NCBI GenBank assembly: GCA_949825045.1
Contig: OX463813.1
Span: 372,001 to 436,000 of the forward strand
Direction: 5' to 3'
Source of the DNA: Argyresthia goedartella
Taxonomy: Eukaryota; Arthropoda; Insecta; Lepidoptera; Argyresthiidae
DNA length: 64,000 bases
Shown here: positions 20,896-32,919 of the stretch, piece after piece
Layout: every line of letters starts with the position of its first letter
Numbering within the stretch: position 1 is the stretch's first letter
The notes under the pieces: model-generated
Told to the model about the DNA's origin: nothing
What the model saw: the letters and a program-made list of their open reading frames with translations, nothing else
Database searches by the model: none
Made by a program: the position numbers and the translations under genes

Positions 20896-22710
20896 CTATC
20901 CTACTTGTGGGAGCTTTTGATCTATGCGGAAAACCTGGTTTATTCCTTCAATGTAGATTTCCCTTTGTTTTTCTACCTGTGCACGGAATATGTGAGGTAT
21001 TGTGCCCCTGTTTGGGGTTGCGGATCGTTTATTCCCTACTTTTGTGGTCAACGAAATGTTCGATTGATTTTTATATTCCGCATGTTGTTTATTCGGACCG
21101 TTTGTATTTTTGTCAAGAGAATATTGTTTTTGTCTTTCTGTCTGCCTGCGGAATATATAAGGTATTGTGCCTCTTTTTGGATTTGGAGATTCTACTTTTG
21201 TGGTTGACGTTGTTGTTGGTTTGATTTTACATACGGCAAGTTGTTTATATTTTTGATTCTCGAATAGGTACGGAATTGTTCCCTTTTTATTACTATTCCT
21301 TTGAGTACTATTATTTTGAGTTTTTTTTAGAGCAGCGCTTTTTACCCGACTGCCTTCAGAAGGGAGGGTTATGTTTTTTATATAAAGATTTTCATAATCT
21401 ACACTATCAATGTCAAGATTTAATTTTCTGCAGATATCGTATTGATTTTCTGCGTTTGCATCTATGAATTTTGTTGTATTGAAGTGATTACACAACAGTT
21501 TTATGTAGTGATTTTGCATGTCCGCATTTAGGAATTCATTGTTTGCAACTTTAACCACGTATACTCTTAGCTCTCGAAGTTTATACAATGCGTTGCACAA
21601 TCCAAAGACAAAATCATAGGGTTTTTTGTCATTTGATCCTAAAAGTAATACAACTACGTCATTTCTATTTGAATCTTTTAGCAAGCTATCACAACTTTTA
21701 AGGATATACATTGACTCTGCTTGAGGCTTGCTTAATGCACTGACATCATACTTATTGTTCCAATTATTTTTTCTTATAGCAAGTAGTTTTTGTGCCAGTC
21801 CTACACTATTTTGATCCCCTAGTATATGAATTTTCGGTTTCTTATTTGTTATTTCTACCAAACTGTTTTCAATATCATGTTTCCTAGCTTGTTTATATGA
21901 AGTTGAACTCTTGTCTTCTTCCTTTGTAGTTTTGATGAGAATTTGACTCCGTTTTATTAACATCTCAATTTTTTCGTTCATATCGTCCATTTGTTTTTTG
22001 AGATTTTTGTTTTCGCTGCCGAGGACTTCAATTTCATTGAGACTGCTTCGTTTTGTGTCGTCAGCAATAGTTGAACTGGTATCAAAATTGTTCTCAGCTA
22101 CATTAGAATTAGAACGTATTTTGTCTCCAGCATTTGCTTCGTTAGCATCTCCAGAATATTGTTCAAAATGTTTATTCATTTCCTCCAATCTTGTTGAATT
22201 TAATATATTTGGTTAGTGTGGTTCTTCGGTGTCTTCTATTATTTCGTTTGCATTTGACTTTTCGTTGGTATATATGTGATTTATAGTCCCTCCGGAATTT
22301 TCTAGATGCTGGTTCTCTGGGGTGACAACCGCATTTAACAGTTTTGATAAGCCGGTTTTCGGTGTACTAGATGCGGTTTTGGACTCTTTCTCTGTCGTTG
22401 TAGTAGATTCTATGTCTGTCGTGGGCTCCAGACTTACATCGGTCTTCTCCTTTTCGAAATCTTTGTCTGTATTTACGTTGACCGTGCTCAGTGTAGGGAC
22501 TATTTTGTCATTTAGTTTTATATTGTTTCTCCTGTATCGAACTATGTTTGTCTGGTTTTGTGTAGCCATTAGCATCTTCGGCTTTTTTCTTTTTCTGAGG
22601 TTCATTGGTGTCATTGATAATTCGGAATTATTTAGGGCTTTATATGTTTCAACGAGCTTGCGGAATTTATCCAGTTCGGTTTTGAGCGAATGATTTTGTA
22701 GGTTTAATTC
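20896..22710 (-). pseudogene. LINE 3 ORF1: coiled coil, SGNH-like domain, GTIP repeats
   Basis: One frame with a single in-frame TAA at 22215-22213. The N-terminal part has a Lys/Arg-rich and acidic low-complexity region. It is followed by a predicted coiled coil (EVLGSENKNLKKQMDDMNEK) and an SGNH/esterase-like core (IHILGDQNSVGLAQKLL, then DVVVLLLGSND). CR1 LINEs are known to carry esterase-like ORF1 proteins. Here the block-I serine of GDS is replaced by Gln, so hydrolase activity is doubtful. The C-terminus has three copies of a GTIPYIF-type repeat (GTIPYLF, GTIPYIF, GTIPHIF), each followed by a Gln and a basic stretch. Confidence 0.75.
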
Positions 22711-22715
22711 TCAAT

Positions 22716-22884
22716 TTCTTGGGTTCAGTATCTTGCTCGGGTCATGCCAGGAGTCCGTCTTCTGCTCAAAGGTCTCCATGGCTTTGCCTTTGCCCTTGAT
22801 CAGTTTGGGATGTGCCTTAAGATAGGCCAGCATTGCCTCGCGTTGCTCGGTGGAGATGTGGCGACTTCGCTGTAGGGATGACAT
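22716..22884 (-). CDS. Myb/SANT-like gene, exon A proximal part with start
   Basis: Starts MSSLQRSRHISTEQREAMLA and continues LKAHPKLIKGKGKAMETFEQ up to WHDPSKILN, where LINE 3 begins. The pattern (S..QR..ML.YL..HP.L..GK) is the N-terminal half of a Myb_DNA-bind_5/zeste-like domain. The ATG at 22884 is a plausible start, but CCTACAG at 22892-22886 region could also be a splice acceptor. Upstream DNA shows no further recognisable exon. The gene is inactivated here by LINE 3 unless another copy exists. Confidence 0.55.
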
Positions 22885-22902
22885 CATCAAATCAATGATC
22901 AA

Positions 22903-24330
22903 TCAATCAGTCGACATTCACCCACTCCTGAGTACAGGCCTCTTCTTAAACACGCCATTTACTCCTGTGCCTCCCACATCCACTGCCTAGGGGGCATCCA
23001 TTAATTATACCACGAGTTATGAGCGGTGGCCTAGAATGCGCAGTAGTCATTTTTAAATACCTGTACATATACGAAGTTATTCCCGCCAACGTCGCCCAGC
23101 GCTCTTAATTCGTGGCGCGAGGTATATGTGAGGTGGGGAGGTTTCAGCAAATATCACTTATTACGGAAAATTGGGTTAAATTCAAGTACAACATGTTTCT
23201 TGGCTTGACTAAACTATGCCAAAATGCTAATGTCATCCGTCCTGGGCAGCCATTCCCATCTGGGTAAACATAGCCTCATATATGTATACATTTTTGTAAT
23301 TAGAAACTCGCTGTTAATACATATTTGCGCTTTCTTTCTTTGACTCGCGCAAAAAAGTAAAGAGCATGACGATTAAGGTACATTGATTGACTCATTGGTA
23401 CACGCTCAGCATCGGGATTTGTGACAGACAGGTGAGCGTGTAGGGATTCCACCCCGGTCGGCATTCGAACCTGGGACCATCGCTTGTGAGTCAGAGAGAT
23501 CCATTACATTATAATGGTAGAATCACAATAATTTGCGGATAAAACAGAAAACATATTTACCGCACGCTCCATTTTTGGTTTAACTTCAGTTCAGCACCTT
23601 CACTATCACTCATAATCATCTGATCTTGCCGTAGAACCACTGATCCCCACAGAGTAACTTATTATCTGATCATTATTCTGATCCCTTCTGAACATATTAC
23701 TGGCAACATGTACTTTTAGGTAGGTATGGTGTTAGTCAAGAGCTAGTCACCGCCTAAGGCATGTGTCCACTTTTTCCCATAACAAAGATGAACTCCTAGG
23801 CGAACTTACTGAAGAAAAACATTGTAGGTAGGTTTGTAAGAAACAATGTCCTGGAGGCTTACCACAATCTCTTAGTTAGCAGGACTAAAGTAGGGCAGTT
23901 TATTTTCAATGTTTAAAATAAACTGCTGCCTTAAGGGGGATTTACACGATCAGTTCTACCGCATCCATTCGCAAGCCAACGCATGGTGTAAACAGTCAAC
24001 GCGCCGCCCTCAGAACGTATCGGCGACCGGATCGGTCGCCTCGCTAGGTGGCATATACTAATAAAAATTAATTTTTATTAGTATAGAGGTCAAATAATTA
24101 CGTAATTAGAATGTGGTTCAATGTACTGCCTTTCTCTTTTTATCCAGCTTAATAAGAGTATAGTAAATAATAATAAACCCTCCATAAATGCCATACAACA
24201 ATGGCCCGCGATGTTGAACCTTATTGTTTTGTAAGAAAAAAACCTATGAAAACATTGTCCGGCTATAAGCTATATAGCTTTGAAAAAGGAATATATAGGG
24301 TTCTCAATATCCTTTGTAGTTGGTGTCATT
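22903..24330. other. Spacer with SINE-like remnant and palindrome
   Basis: No gene. A minus-strand B-box-like GGTTCGAATGCC at about 23461-23472, with upstream similarity to a tRNA anticodon region (GACTCACAAGCGATGGTCCC), suggests a decayed tRNA-derived SINE at 23420-23530. The rest of the interval, apart from the palindrome at 24054-24085, shows nothing recognisable. Confidence 0.4.
24054..24085. repeat. 32-nt perfect palindrome
   Basis: TATACTAATAAAAATT followed by its exact reverse complement, with no spacer. Possibly the centre of a collapsed MITE. Confidence 0.9.
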
Positions 24331-24339
24331 GTAGATGAC

Positions 24340-27297
24340 CGTGAATCCATATTTCGCCCAGCCGGTGAGCGATGTACGTTTTATAAGTACGCGCGCTGTT
24401 TTTTATCCAATGTAGCACTGTCGTGGAATCACTCCAAAAGATTCGACGTTCTGGTTTTATTCTGTGTTCATTAGTTATTGCTTCAGCTCATCTAGCAGCT
24501 AAGACCGCAGAACCCAGCTCAAGACGAGGAACCGTCGTCGTTTTTAGCGTCGCGACGCGACATTTGCTTGCGATAAACGCCTGATGCACTTTGTTATTTT
24601 GTTGCCAGCGCCAATATGCTACTGCACTGCACTTTCGTGGACGCGTCGCAAAATAAATGAAGCTGCAGATTTTTATAACACTTCGTAGTACAGACTGGTT
24701 TCGGCACATGCGGGAGCGCATCATCTCCGCCCGGAGTACTGATAACAACATCTAGCTGCGTCCCGCTCGCCCTCGCGGTGTCTGCGCCTCGGTCGCTCGC
24801 ACCTGCGGCGGCCGAGTAATAATATCTAGGCAGACGTACTTCGCGCATTGATTTTAATTGACCAATCCATTTTAACCATTTTTCGTAAATAATGTCTGGT
24901 ACAGGTTCATCCCAATTTATCTGAAGTTGCCAAGCTTGCTGAATAATTAATTTTCCATTTATTGTGAAAGGCGATAAATATCCATAAACGTCAAAAATCA
25001 ACATAATGACTCGTAATATGTCTCTTTTCGTGGGCCTTTCTTTCCCGCTAATTATATTTTCAGATAGCTTCTTCAACGAAACGTCGAACCCGAGCGTGTC
25101 TTCATTGGGATTCCATAACAAACCAAGTGTTCGTTCGCCTTCGCACTGTTGTCCGACTTTGAACTTTACTGCACTACCACCGAGAGTCTCTTGGAATGCT
25201 GTTGATGACGGTTTCGCTGTTACTGTTCCAGTTACGTATATGAAAATTTCCCTGTGCATGTATATAAGTGACGTCACGAACTAGCTTCATTGCGGTTTCT
25301 TCATCAGGTAAGCTATCGATATAGTCATCTACATAATGTTGCGTGTATATAGCATTAGCTGCCTCTGGCATAGTATCTTCGAAGCGTCGTACGTTTTTAT
25401 TTTTGATTAACTGTGCGATGAATGGTGAGCAGTTCGCGCCGAAGATTAGTGACGTCATCAAGTAGGTATCTATAGGATCTTCAGACTTATCTCGGTATAA
25501 GAAGCGTAAGGCGTGTTGATCTTCTGGTTTAATTTTAACTCTTAAAAACATGTTTTTTATATCTCCGGAGACGGCGATTTTATTTTCACGGAAACGCCAC
25601 ATTATGCCTATTAGCGCCGTAAGTAGGTCAGGACCTTTATATAGGTAATCGTTAAGAGATAATCCTTTTGATGCAGCAGCTGCGTCGAATACCAATCGGA
25701 GGGCTTTCTTATTTGGATTATCTATTCCAAAGCTAGGTAGGTACCACGTTTTAGACGTGACGGCTGGATTCTCCAGCTTCTCCGCGTAATTGTTCTCCAA
25801 CAAATGTTGTATGCGTTCTTTAAACCTTCGTGCATACTCTTCATTCCTTTTCATTTTCAGCTCCACTCCCTTTAGTCTCGTCAGAGCGTTTGGAAAGGAG
25901 TCAACGGTGACGCAATGAAGATCTTTCCAAGGTAAGCCCACTTGCCATTGGCCATCGATAAGTTCAGAGGTTTGTTCCAGGTGCTCCTGGGCCCGTACGT
26001 CCTCCGAGTTCTGCCTAGGTTTAGCAGATACGCCCATGGAATCGATGGAGAAAGACTGTCGAATATCCTCATGTAGTTCACGAAGTAGTTGATTGTTTTC
26101 CATTATTGTATTTTGCTCTTCGCTGTGACGAACGTGTAATGACGTGTGTATACCTTTTTGTGCCATTACAGATGCCGGCGCTCTTCCATGAAGGCACCAG
26201 CCCAGCGGCGAGCGAGTAGCACAAGGCTCGTGCTCTCCACCCCGTACCACTTCTAGAGGTACAAGTAAGTGGTAGTTATCTTGTCCAATAAGTATTTCAG
26301 GTTTCAATTGTTTAGTGCACAAGTTTTTCTTTATAGGTTCCAGGTACTTGTAGTTCTCGCATTTTACAACACCTAGGTTTTGTGCAGGTAAGTTAAAATT
26401 GTCCACACTGCGCGCATTTAATGTAAACATTGTTCCATCATTATTAGACAACGTGCAATTGATAAGCTGAGTTTCACACAACAGTTCCGTACTGTCCCAA
26501 GCGCCGCGCACTCGTAAACATTCCCGGCGCCCGCGCAGCCTGGCCCGCTCGGCGAGGTTTGCACTAATTAACGAAACACTCGACCCATCATCAAGTAGGC
26601 AAGTCGTGCTAATTTTACCGTTAGGTCCATGAATTATTATTGGCACGACCTTTAATAGTACTTCGCACTTATTAATGTTTATATGCGTTACAGTTTCGGT
26701 TTGAACACCATTGTCCGTCACTTCCCCTACCGCATAGTGGTTTTGGCGTGAACTTTGCCCCGGTACATAATGCAATAGCCGGTGGTGAGATTGACCGCAC
26801 CCCTCCACGTCGCACTCGGCGGCTGCGCACGAATGTCTATCATGGTGCGATAACAAACACTTGTAACATAAACCGAATCGCTTCACATACTGCCATCTGT
26901 CTTTGCATAGTGATTTTTTGAACTTTTTGCACTCCGGTAAATTATGTTTTCCTATGCGACAAAAACGACATTTATCACTGCTGCTCGTATGTCCACTTTG
27001 CACTAAAATAGTTTGCGGTTTATAGTCACTGTTTTCATAGTTCCTACGTTTATAGTCCGGTCGTACTTGCATAAGAGAAGTACTGCAGGTTGATACTTTC
27101 ACAGCTTCTTCATGAAGAAAATCGGCGAGAATGTCCAGTTTAGGTTTAGTTCCCTCTTTTATTAGCGTGTAACTATAGTCTGTCCACTTAGGTAGCAACA
27201 CTGTAGGTATTTTGGACAACACAACAGCGACTATGTTCACTTCTTGCAGGTACTCGCCACGATCCAGCGCCCGAACAGCTGTAACGTAGTTTTTTAC
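24340..27297 (-). pseudogene. BEL/Pao retrotransposon, gag end, protease, RT, RNase H
   Basis: The minus-strand reading runs from the end of gag (27297) through a zinc-knuckle region (CRFCRIGKHNLPEC, GLCYKCLLSHHDRHSC) and an aspartic protease (CLLDDGSSVSLISANLAERA). A reverse transcriptase follows, with the catalytic YVDD in TQHYVDDYIDSL. After a frameshift near 25200 the Peptidase_A17/RNase H-side region follows (LHLFCDAS, then VPRLELGSAVLAAR). RNase H motifs (FWSDSTTVLHWIK) reach about 24340. The integrase and the 3' LTR are missing. Several frameshifts are present. The 5' part of the element is at 31962-33142, separated by LINE 4. Confidence 0.9.
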
Positions 27298-27314
27298 GAA
27301 AATACATTAGACTT

Positions 27315-27659
27315 TTGAATTCCATAATAAACGATGCAGAAAGGAAGTACAATGTATTAATCACAGGTCTACGTTATAACGGAATGCATAATGAAGATAT
27401 CTACAATATCAATATGCAGATAGCTAATATGGCAAGAGTTAATGAAAATGTCAAGTACATAGATCCAAATACTAGATTTGAAAATACAAAAAACTACCTA
27501 GCGCTCAAAAAGTTTGTAACAGAACATGTCATATCATGCTTAAAGAACACATTTATTGGTAATTCATCCCTACGCTTCATAAATAGAGAAGAACCGCACT
27601 CAACTACTACTACTAGAACAAATTTTCCGATAATGCAAAGAATAAGTCAAAAACCATAA
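27315..27659 (+). pseudogene. LINE 4 ORF1 C-terminus (SGNH-like)
   Basis: The last 114 codons of an ORF1 protein. YNVLITGLRYNGMHNEDIY, followed by VKYIDPNTRFENTKNYLAL, lines up in position with RVYVVKVANNEFLNAD and FIDAN of LINE 3 ORF1, the end of the SGNH-like domain. It overlaps the beginning of ORF2, which starts in another frame around 27655. The N-terminus was lost by 5' truncation. Confidence 0.65.
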
Positions 27660-30584
27660 TTCTACATGCGAATGTTCGAAGCATACATAATAAATACTTA
27701 CAAATAGAAAATGTAGCACAAGAACAAAACTGCGACGTGCTGTGCTTGACGGAGACGTGGGGGAAGGACCACCAGATACAGGCGATGACTTTAGATAATT
27801 ATACGTTAGCTACTTGTTTTAATAGAGTATTTTTTGAACACGGCGGGACAGCAATATACATAAAAAACAATTTAGACTATAAGGTTAGGCAGGATCTAAA
27901 TAAACTTTCTTTTGAAACCAATTGTGAATTAGCGTCAATAGAATTAAAATCATCCAAGACAGTTATTGTTGCACTATATCGACCTGATTATGATATGAGT
28001 CTATTTTTTGAAATATTAACCAAACTTCTGAATAAAATTTGTCGAGAAAATAAGCGAATAATAATAGCAGGAGATTTGAATTTGAATGTATTAAAATTAG
28101 ACAAAAATATAAAAAAGCTCAACAGAATTCTTAATAACTGTAATTGTAAATGGGTTCTTAATGAACCCACTAGAACTGAAACTAACAAAAATAACGTTAC
28201 TACTTCTACTTGTATAGACAATTTCATTGTAAATTTTAACGAATATAATGGTTCTGTCCTTAGACATAAAATTTCAGATCACAATGTTATTAAACTAGAA
28301 TTATTAAATCAAAATGACTTGTGTAATAATACGACCTATGTAGCCAGAAACTTTTCTATGAGTAATCTGAAGTACTTTAATTTCATATTTAATAACAATT
28401 ATTTTAAAATAAAATCAGAAATCCTATTGGCAAATGACCCGAATGCAAGAATGAAGATTCTACAAGATGCTGTTAATTATTGTTACAATATCGCTTTCCC
28501 AAAAATAAAAAAAGAGTTAATAACAAACAAAAACACTGGTCAACTTTAGGCATAGAAACAAGTAAAAATAATTTATGTAAATTAGAATTCCTTCAACAGC
28601 ATTACCCCAGCCAAAAAACAAAATTAAGAATTAAAATGTACAGAAAAATTTTGCAAAAAGCAATGCTAGCCGCAAAAAAACTACAGTATAAGGCTAGGAT
28701 AGCTAAATCGAAAAATAAAATTAAAGAAGCGTGGCAAATCATAAATGAACAAGTAGGACATAAAAAGCGACAAAATACAAAATCACAGATAGAACTCTTA
28801 AAAGATGAAACGGGAAATGATTTTAGAGAACCTGAAAAAATTGCAAGTCTATTTAATGACTTTTTTCGTAACATTGCACAAAAACTAACAACTAAATTAA
28901 ATATCAAAGCACAAAATTGTTTAAAATACTTACTTAAATATACAGAATAAGCCTCTAACAACAATTGTATTTCATCCATTATGTTTTAGTGAGTTTAGAA
29001 AGATATTAACGAATATGAAGCAAAAACCTACTTTAGATATCTATGACATGAGTACGAAAACGTTAAGAAATATTGTAATAAATAACAATAACTTATTTGA
29101 ATTAGTTCTTCTTGTTGTCATCTCTTGCTTATCTGAAGGCATTTTCCCTGATGTACTTAAGCCGGGTAGGGTAGTACCGCTCTTTAAAAAAGGAGATGTC
29201 ACAGATCTTAGCAATTACAGGCCAGTATGTGTATTACCAACTTTATCAAAAATTTTAGAAGCAGCTATAAAATCTAGAATTGTAAAATACTTCGAGGATA
29301 ATAACATGTTTACAATAGCACAGTTTGGATTTAGAAAAGGTAAATCGACTGAAATGGCAATTAGAAAAGTAATTTATTACATTCTTGATTCCTTAGATTT
29401 TTCAAATAGATGCGCCAGTATTTTTTGTGACCTTTCAAAAGCTTTCGATTGTTTGCGTCACGATATATTAATATTAAAATTGCAGTACTATGGGTTTCAA
29501 GGCGTTGAACTCAGTATGATGATAAGTTACCTAAATAACCGCACACAAATTGTATCGGTAAATAATCATACTTCTCATCCAGGAAAGATGTCGATCGGGG
29601 TACCACAAGGGTCAATCCTGGGTCCCGTATTGTTCTTAATATATATAAATGATCTTTGTAATATACTTCCAAGTGAAGCTCATTTGAGCTTATTTGCTGA
29701 CGATACACATATTGGCTTGAGAGACAAAAGTAAGTCGCAGTTAGATGATAAATTAAACAACGTCATAAGTTTGCTTAAAGAATGGTTTGATGCTAACGGC
29801 ATTATTCTAAACTCTAATAAAAGTATTGTAATGTATTATCAATCAAGATTAGGCATTTTTGGTAACTCGACTTCTCAAGAAAATGTATTTTTAGGATATA
29901 CAATAGACAATACGATTAGTCACAAAGGGCATATTGATAAAATTTGTATGAAATTAGCTTGCAGCAATTATGCTCTTTTTAAACTTAAACCATTATTAGA
30001 TAAAAAATCACTTCTATCTGTTTATTATGCGTATATACATTCAATTATTAGATATTCTATTACTGTATGGGGTAATGCTACAGAAATTAACAGAGTCCTA
30101 AAATGTCAAAAACGATCAATCAGAACAATCAATGGTTTAAAAAAACGCAGCCACGCAAGAGAGCACTTTAAAAAAGATAAAATTATGACAGTTATTTCTC
30201 TTTACATTTACAATAGTTTGTTAGAGGTTCACGAAGATAGGGAAATTCCGGAAAAGAAAAACTGCTTTACCCTGTATTTTCCGTGATAATAAAAAACGAA
30301 CAATAAAAAATAATGAAACCCGTATAGTACCAAAAACAAGATTAGCTAAAGTACAGAAACAAGGTCGTTACTTTAAAATCCTGATGTATGATAAATTACC
30401 AAAAAGTCTGACCACTCTAAAATTTAACTTGTTCAAACAAAAACTAAAAATATTTTTTGAAAATAATCCATTTTATACTGTCAAAGAATATATTTTTATT
30501 TATTTATTTATTAACATAATTTATCTATGCCTTGACAGCCGACGCCAAATCGACATAAATTACAGATATATACCAATAAAATAA
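27655..30584 (+). pseudogene. LINE 4 ORF2: endonuclease and reverse transcriptase
   Basis: Endonuclease frame to 28549 with VLCLTETWG, RIIIAGDLNLNVL and HKISDHNVIKLEL. A linker frame runs 28480-28950. The RT frame 29015-30286 has FKKGDVTDLSNYRPVCVLPT, FGFRKGKSTEMAI, FCDLSKAFDCLRHDIL, IGVPQGSILGPVLFLIYIN and LSLFADDTHIG. The last piece (30384-30584) has FENNPFYTVKEY, then runs into LINE 5. At least four frameshifts or stops break it. Domain order and the catalytic FADD box place it in the CR1/jockey group. LINE 3 and LINE 4 share the same plan but are clearly different families. Confidence 0.85.
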
Positions 30585-31704
30585 AATATTTACAATCCAA
30601 ATTAAAATTCACAATATGTCATCAATCATAAATCAATTAAATCAATTAATAAAAAACCAAATTCAATGTTATAATTTGACATTACTGCGAGATGATGGAA
30701 TGACCATCATCTCGCAGAACCTGCCACACATTCGCACAATGTCCCTCCATGCATCACCAAACAGATCGTTCAGTGGTGCTACCGCCAACAGAGCATTCAG
30801 GCTGTCCCGCGCCCGGACAAGCGGAGACTGCCGGCGCGCCACCGTGCGGTGCGAGCCGCCCGCTAGCAGCTGGTGCCTGCGCCCGCGTACGTAATTGTCA
30901 GGCACAAATAACGCGCATACCGCACTGACAAGCGTCGCGCAGTCACTGTCGCCTCGCAACAATCGACACACAGTCAGAAGTTGTTCAGTGTTACGTCTCA
31001 CCTCTAGTGAGTTATATCCAAGCATACCCAATATAAAAGCGGTTGGATAGAGATAAGTGTAGTACCCAAATTTCCTCTTATATAGGTATCGTAAAAAAGC
31101 TTTTTGTACCTTCTCGAGCATAAGGACGTATGAGCTTTCGTGTGGATTCCAAACAACCGAGCTAGATTCCAGTTTGGTTCTCACTAGGGCAGTGTAAAGA
31201 AGCTGTACCACACCCAGATTACGGAATCCCTTACTATTCCGAATCACAAACCCCAATCTTTTAAAGCATTCCTTGGCTAAAGTGCTCATGTGCTCATGAA
31301 ATGTAAGTTTAGGGTCAAACGTAACACCGAGATCGTTCATCGAATACACTCGAGTCAAGGACTCCGCGCCGAGTGTATACGTCACGCTAATAGGCCGAGG
31401 AGAGCGCGTGAAAGACATTATGCAACATTTTTCACTATTGAATAGGAGTTTGTTGCTCACACTCCATCTATAGACCGCATCTAGATCTTCCTGTAGTAGC
31501 CTACAGTCATTTTCTGACATTATGGGAAGTACTAGTTTGAGGTCGTCCGCGTACAGTAGGCATTTAGAATATTTTAGCACTGATTCTAGGTCATTTATCA
31601 TGATGATAAATAACAACGGACCAAGAATAGAGCCTTGGCTAACACCCGACCGCGTGTGGTACGGCTGGGACTCAAAGCAGCCATGTCGCACAAATGTGTC
31701 GATA
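30490..31704 (-). pseudogene. LINE 5, 5'-truncated RT of another clade
   Basis: The minus-strand frame 31691-30669 (340 codons) encodes the second half of a reverse transcriptase: TRSGVSQGSILGPLLFIIMI, KCLLYADDLKLVLP (YADD rather than FADD) and CRLLQEDLDAVYRWSVSNKL. It continues with MNDLGVTFDPKLTFHEHMST, LGFVIRNSKGF and LVRTKLESSSVVWNPHES. This is the jockey/R1-like type common in arthropods rather than CR1. It ends in an AATAAATA-type tail at about 30490-30510. It is inserted in the final coding segment of LINE 4, since LINE 4 coding resumes in frame at about 31705. Confidence 0.8.
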
Positions 31705-31961
31705 TGTCAATGGAACTTGTAGAATATTTGTTCTTGGAAAAATTATAAATAAAATAACTATCATTTCACTGTAAAAAGTTAAATGCAGTAATTTAAATGT
31801 CAAATATTTAAGTAATGTAAAATTTGAAATATTTAAGTTAGAATAGGAATTTCAAATATTTAAGTAGTATGTAAGTGTAAAATGTAAATGACTTGCCTGT
31901 AAATTATTTTACTTCAAGGCCAATAAATATTTCTATTATCTATTATCTATTTTATCTTGAC
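31705..31961 (+). repeat. LINE 4 C-terminal end and 3' UTR
   Basis: Resumes LINE 4 after LINE 5: about a dozen codons to a stop, then an AT-rich UTR with repeated AAATATTTAAGT motifs, a polyadenylation signal AATAAATA and the terminal microsatellite. Confidence 0.65.
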
Positions 31962-32877
31962 AGAAAACGGTACTATTTCTCTGTGGTATTCTGGTGGCAG
32001 AGGGTGTAGTTTTTTAATTTCCACCAGCATACGCGATATTTCCATATTGTAACTCAAGGGTTGACATCAGAGTTTCGGGTGAGGTTCCACTCATGAGCAG
32101 AGCGTTGACGGAATCTCTGGCAGGTCCACGGAGACACTTTCTTAATCGCCACATGTTTTCAATATCGCTGAAACTACACACTCTTGTTGATTCTTCGAAA
32201 GCTTGCTTAAACTGCAGCCATTCCATTAGTTCACCGAAGAACAGAGGCAGTTCTCTCGGCGTGCTGATGCGGCTTAACAGCGTAGCGTTTTGGTTGTTAT
32301 TGGATGCAGATACGGTGGCTAATTCCTTCAGTGCGCTGGCTATCACCTGGATTGGCACCCCAGTGCCGGCAACTGCGGCTGCCGACTGACACAGCGGGCC
32401 CTCATTATTTACATTCTGGGTGGCATGCTGTGACTCCAGTTCCAGCTGGCTGCGCTCGACCCACCTGGCTACATCACTATTAACGGTTTGGTGGTCCTCT
32501 TCTGTATGTGGACTGTATTCTTCATCTTCCAACTCGGCGAGATCTGCCTGTAGCCTTTTATCTATCAGGTCCATTTTTATGCGAGCTTTTGCTTCAGCTG
32601 CTTCCAGCTCCAGCTTCTTCCGTCGTGCCGTTACAGAAGACACAATCGACTTTTTCGAACCAGGTTTGCTGTTTTTGTGAGAACAATGACTTGGCGGTTC
32701 TATGATTTTCCTTTGTTCGGATTTTATTTCACTACCCGTTTCTAAAATAATAGTCTTATTGATCTGTTTCGTTGGTTCTTCTTTTGAAGGCGTTTGTAAC
32801 GGTGGATTTGGAGGCTGTTTCTGTTCTTCTTCTTTTCTTTCCTTCTCACGTTTTGCGGTACTGCGTGTGTTGACCAT
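31962..32877 (-). pseudogene. BEL/Pao gag
   Basis: Starts MVNTRSTAKREKERKEEE (32877), with a charged coiled-coil region, then the gag core LPLFFGELMEWLQFKQAFEE and LRKCLRGPARDSVNALLMSG, the DUF1759 signature of BEL/Pao gags. A frameshift occurs near 32020. The other frame then continues to 31962, where LINE 4 interrupts it. The next gag residues resume at 27297 on the far side of LINE 4. Confidence 0.88.
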
Positions 32878-32919
32878 CTTTGGTGTGTGATACATTCAAA
32901 TCCGGTTCGAAGACCACTT

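Larger units (their letters stand above)
17545..22715 (-). mobile_element. CR1-like LINE 3, near full length
   Basis: About 5.2 kb on the minus strand: ORF1 (22710-20896), ORF2 (20869-17974), then a 3' UTR ending with AATAAAC and an AATTC pentamer tail near 17549-17570 (CAATTCAATTCAATTCAATT on plus). It is inserted in a Myb/SANT exon. I could not fix the target duplication; ATACTG and ATACAG at the two flanks are a possible imperfect pair. Confidence 0.85.
27298..31961 (+). mobile_element. CR1-like LINE 4, inserted in BEL gag
   Basis: The plus-strand LINE occupies exactly the gap in the BEL gag frame. It starts within ORF1 (5'-truncated) at 27298 and ends at 31961 with AATAAATATT and a TTATCTA-type tail. 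Flanks GTCAAGA and GTAAAAA (coding strand of BEL) may be a decayed target duplication. LINE 5 is inserted in its end (about 30490-31704). Confidence 0.85.

Noticed and set aside
23420..23530. Functional tRNA gene on the minus strand
   Set aside because: A B-box-like motif is visible but no convincing cloverleaf or A box; treated as a decayed SINE.
24280..24474. Plus-strand ORF of 64 codons as a gene
   Set aside because: It lies antisense to BEL RNase H coding sequence and has no motif.
32093..32890. Plus-strand ORFs opposite the BEL gag
   Set aside because: Shadows of the gag frame; Ser-rich by complement of charged codons, no domain.
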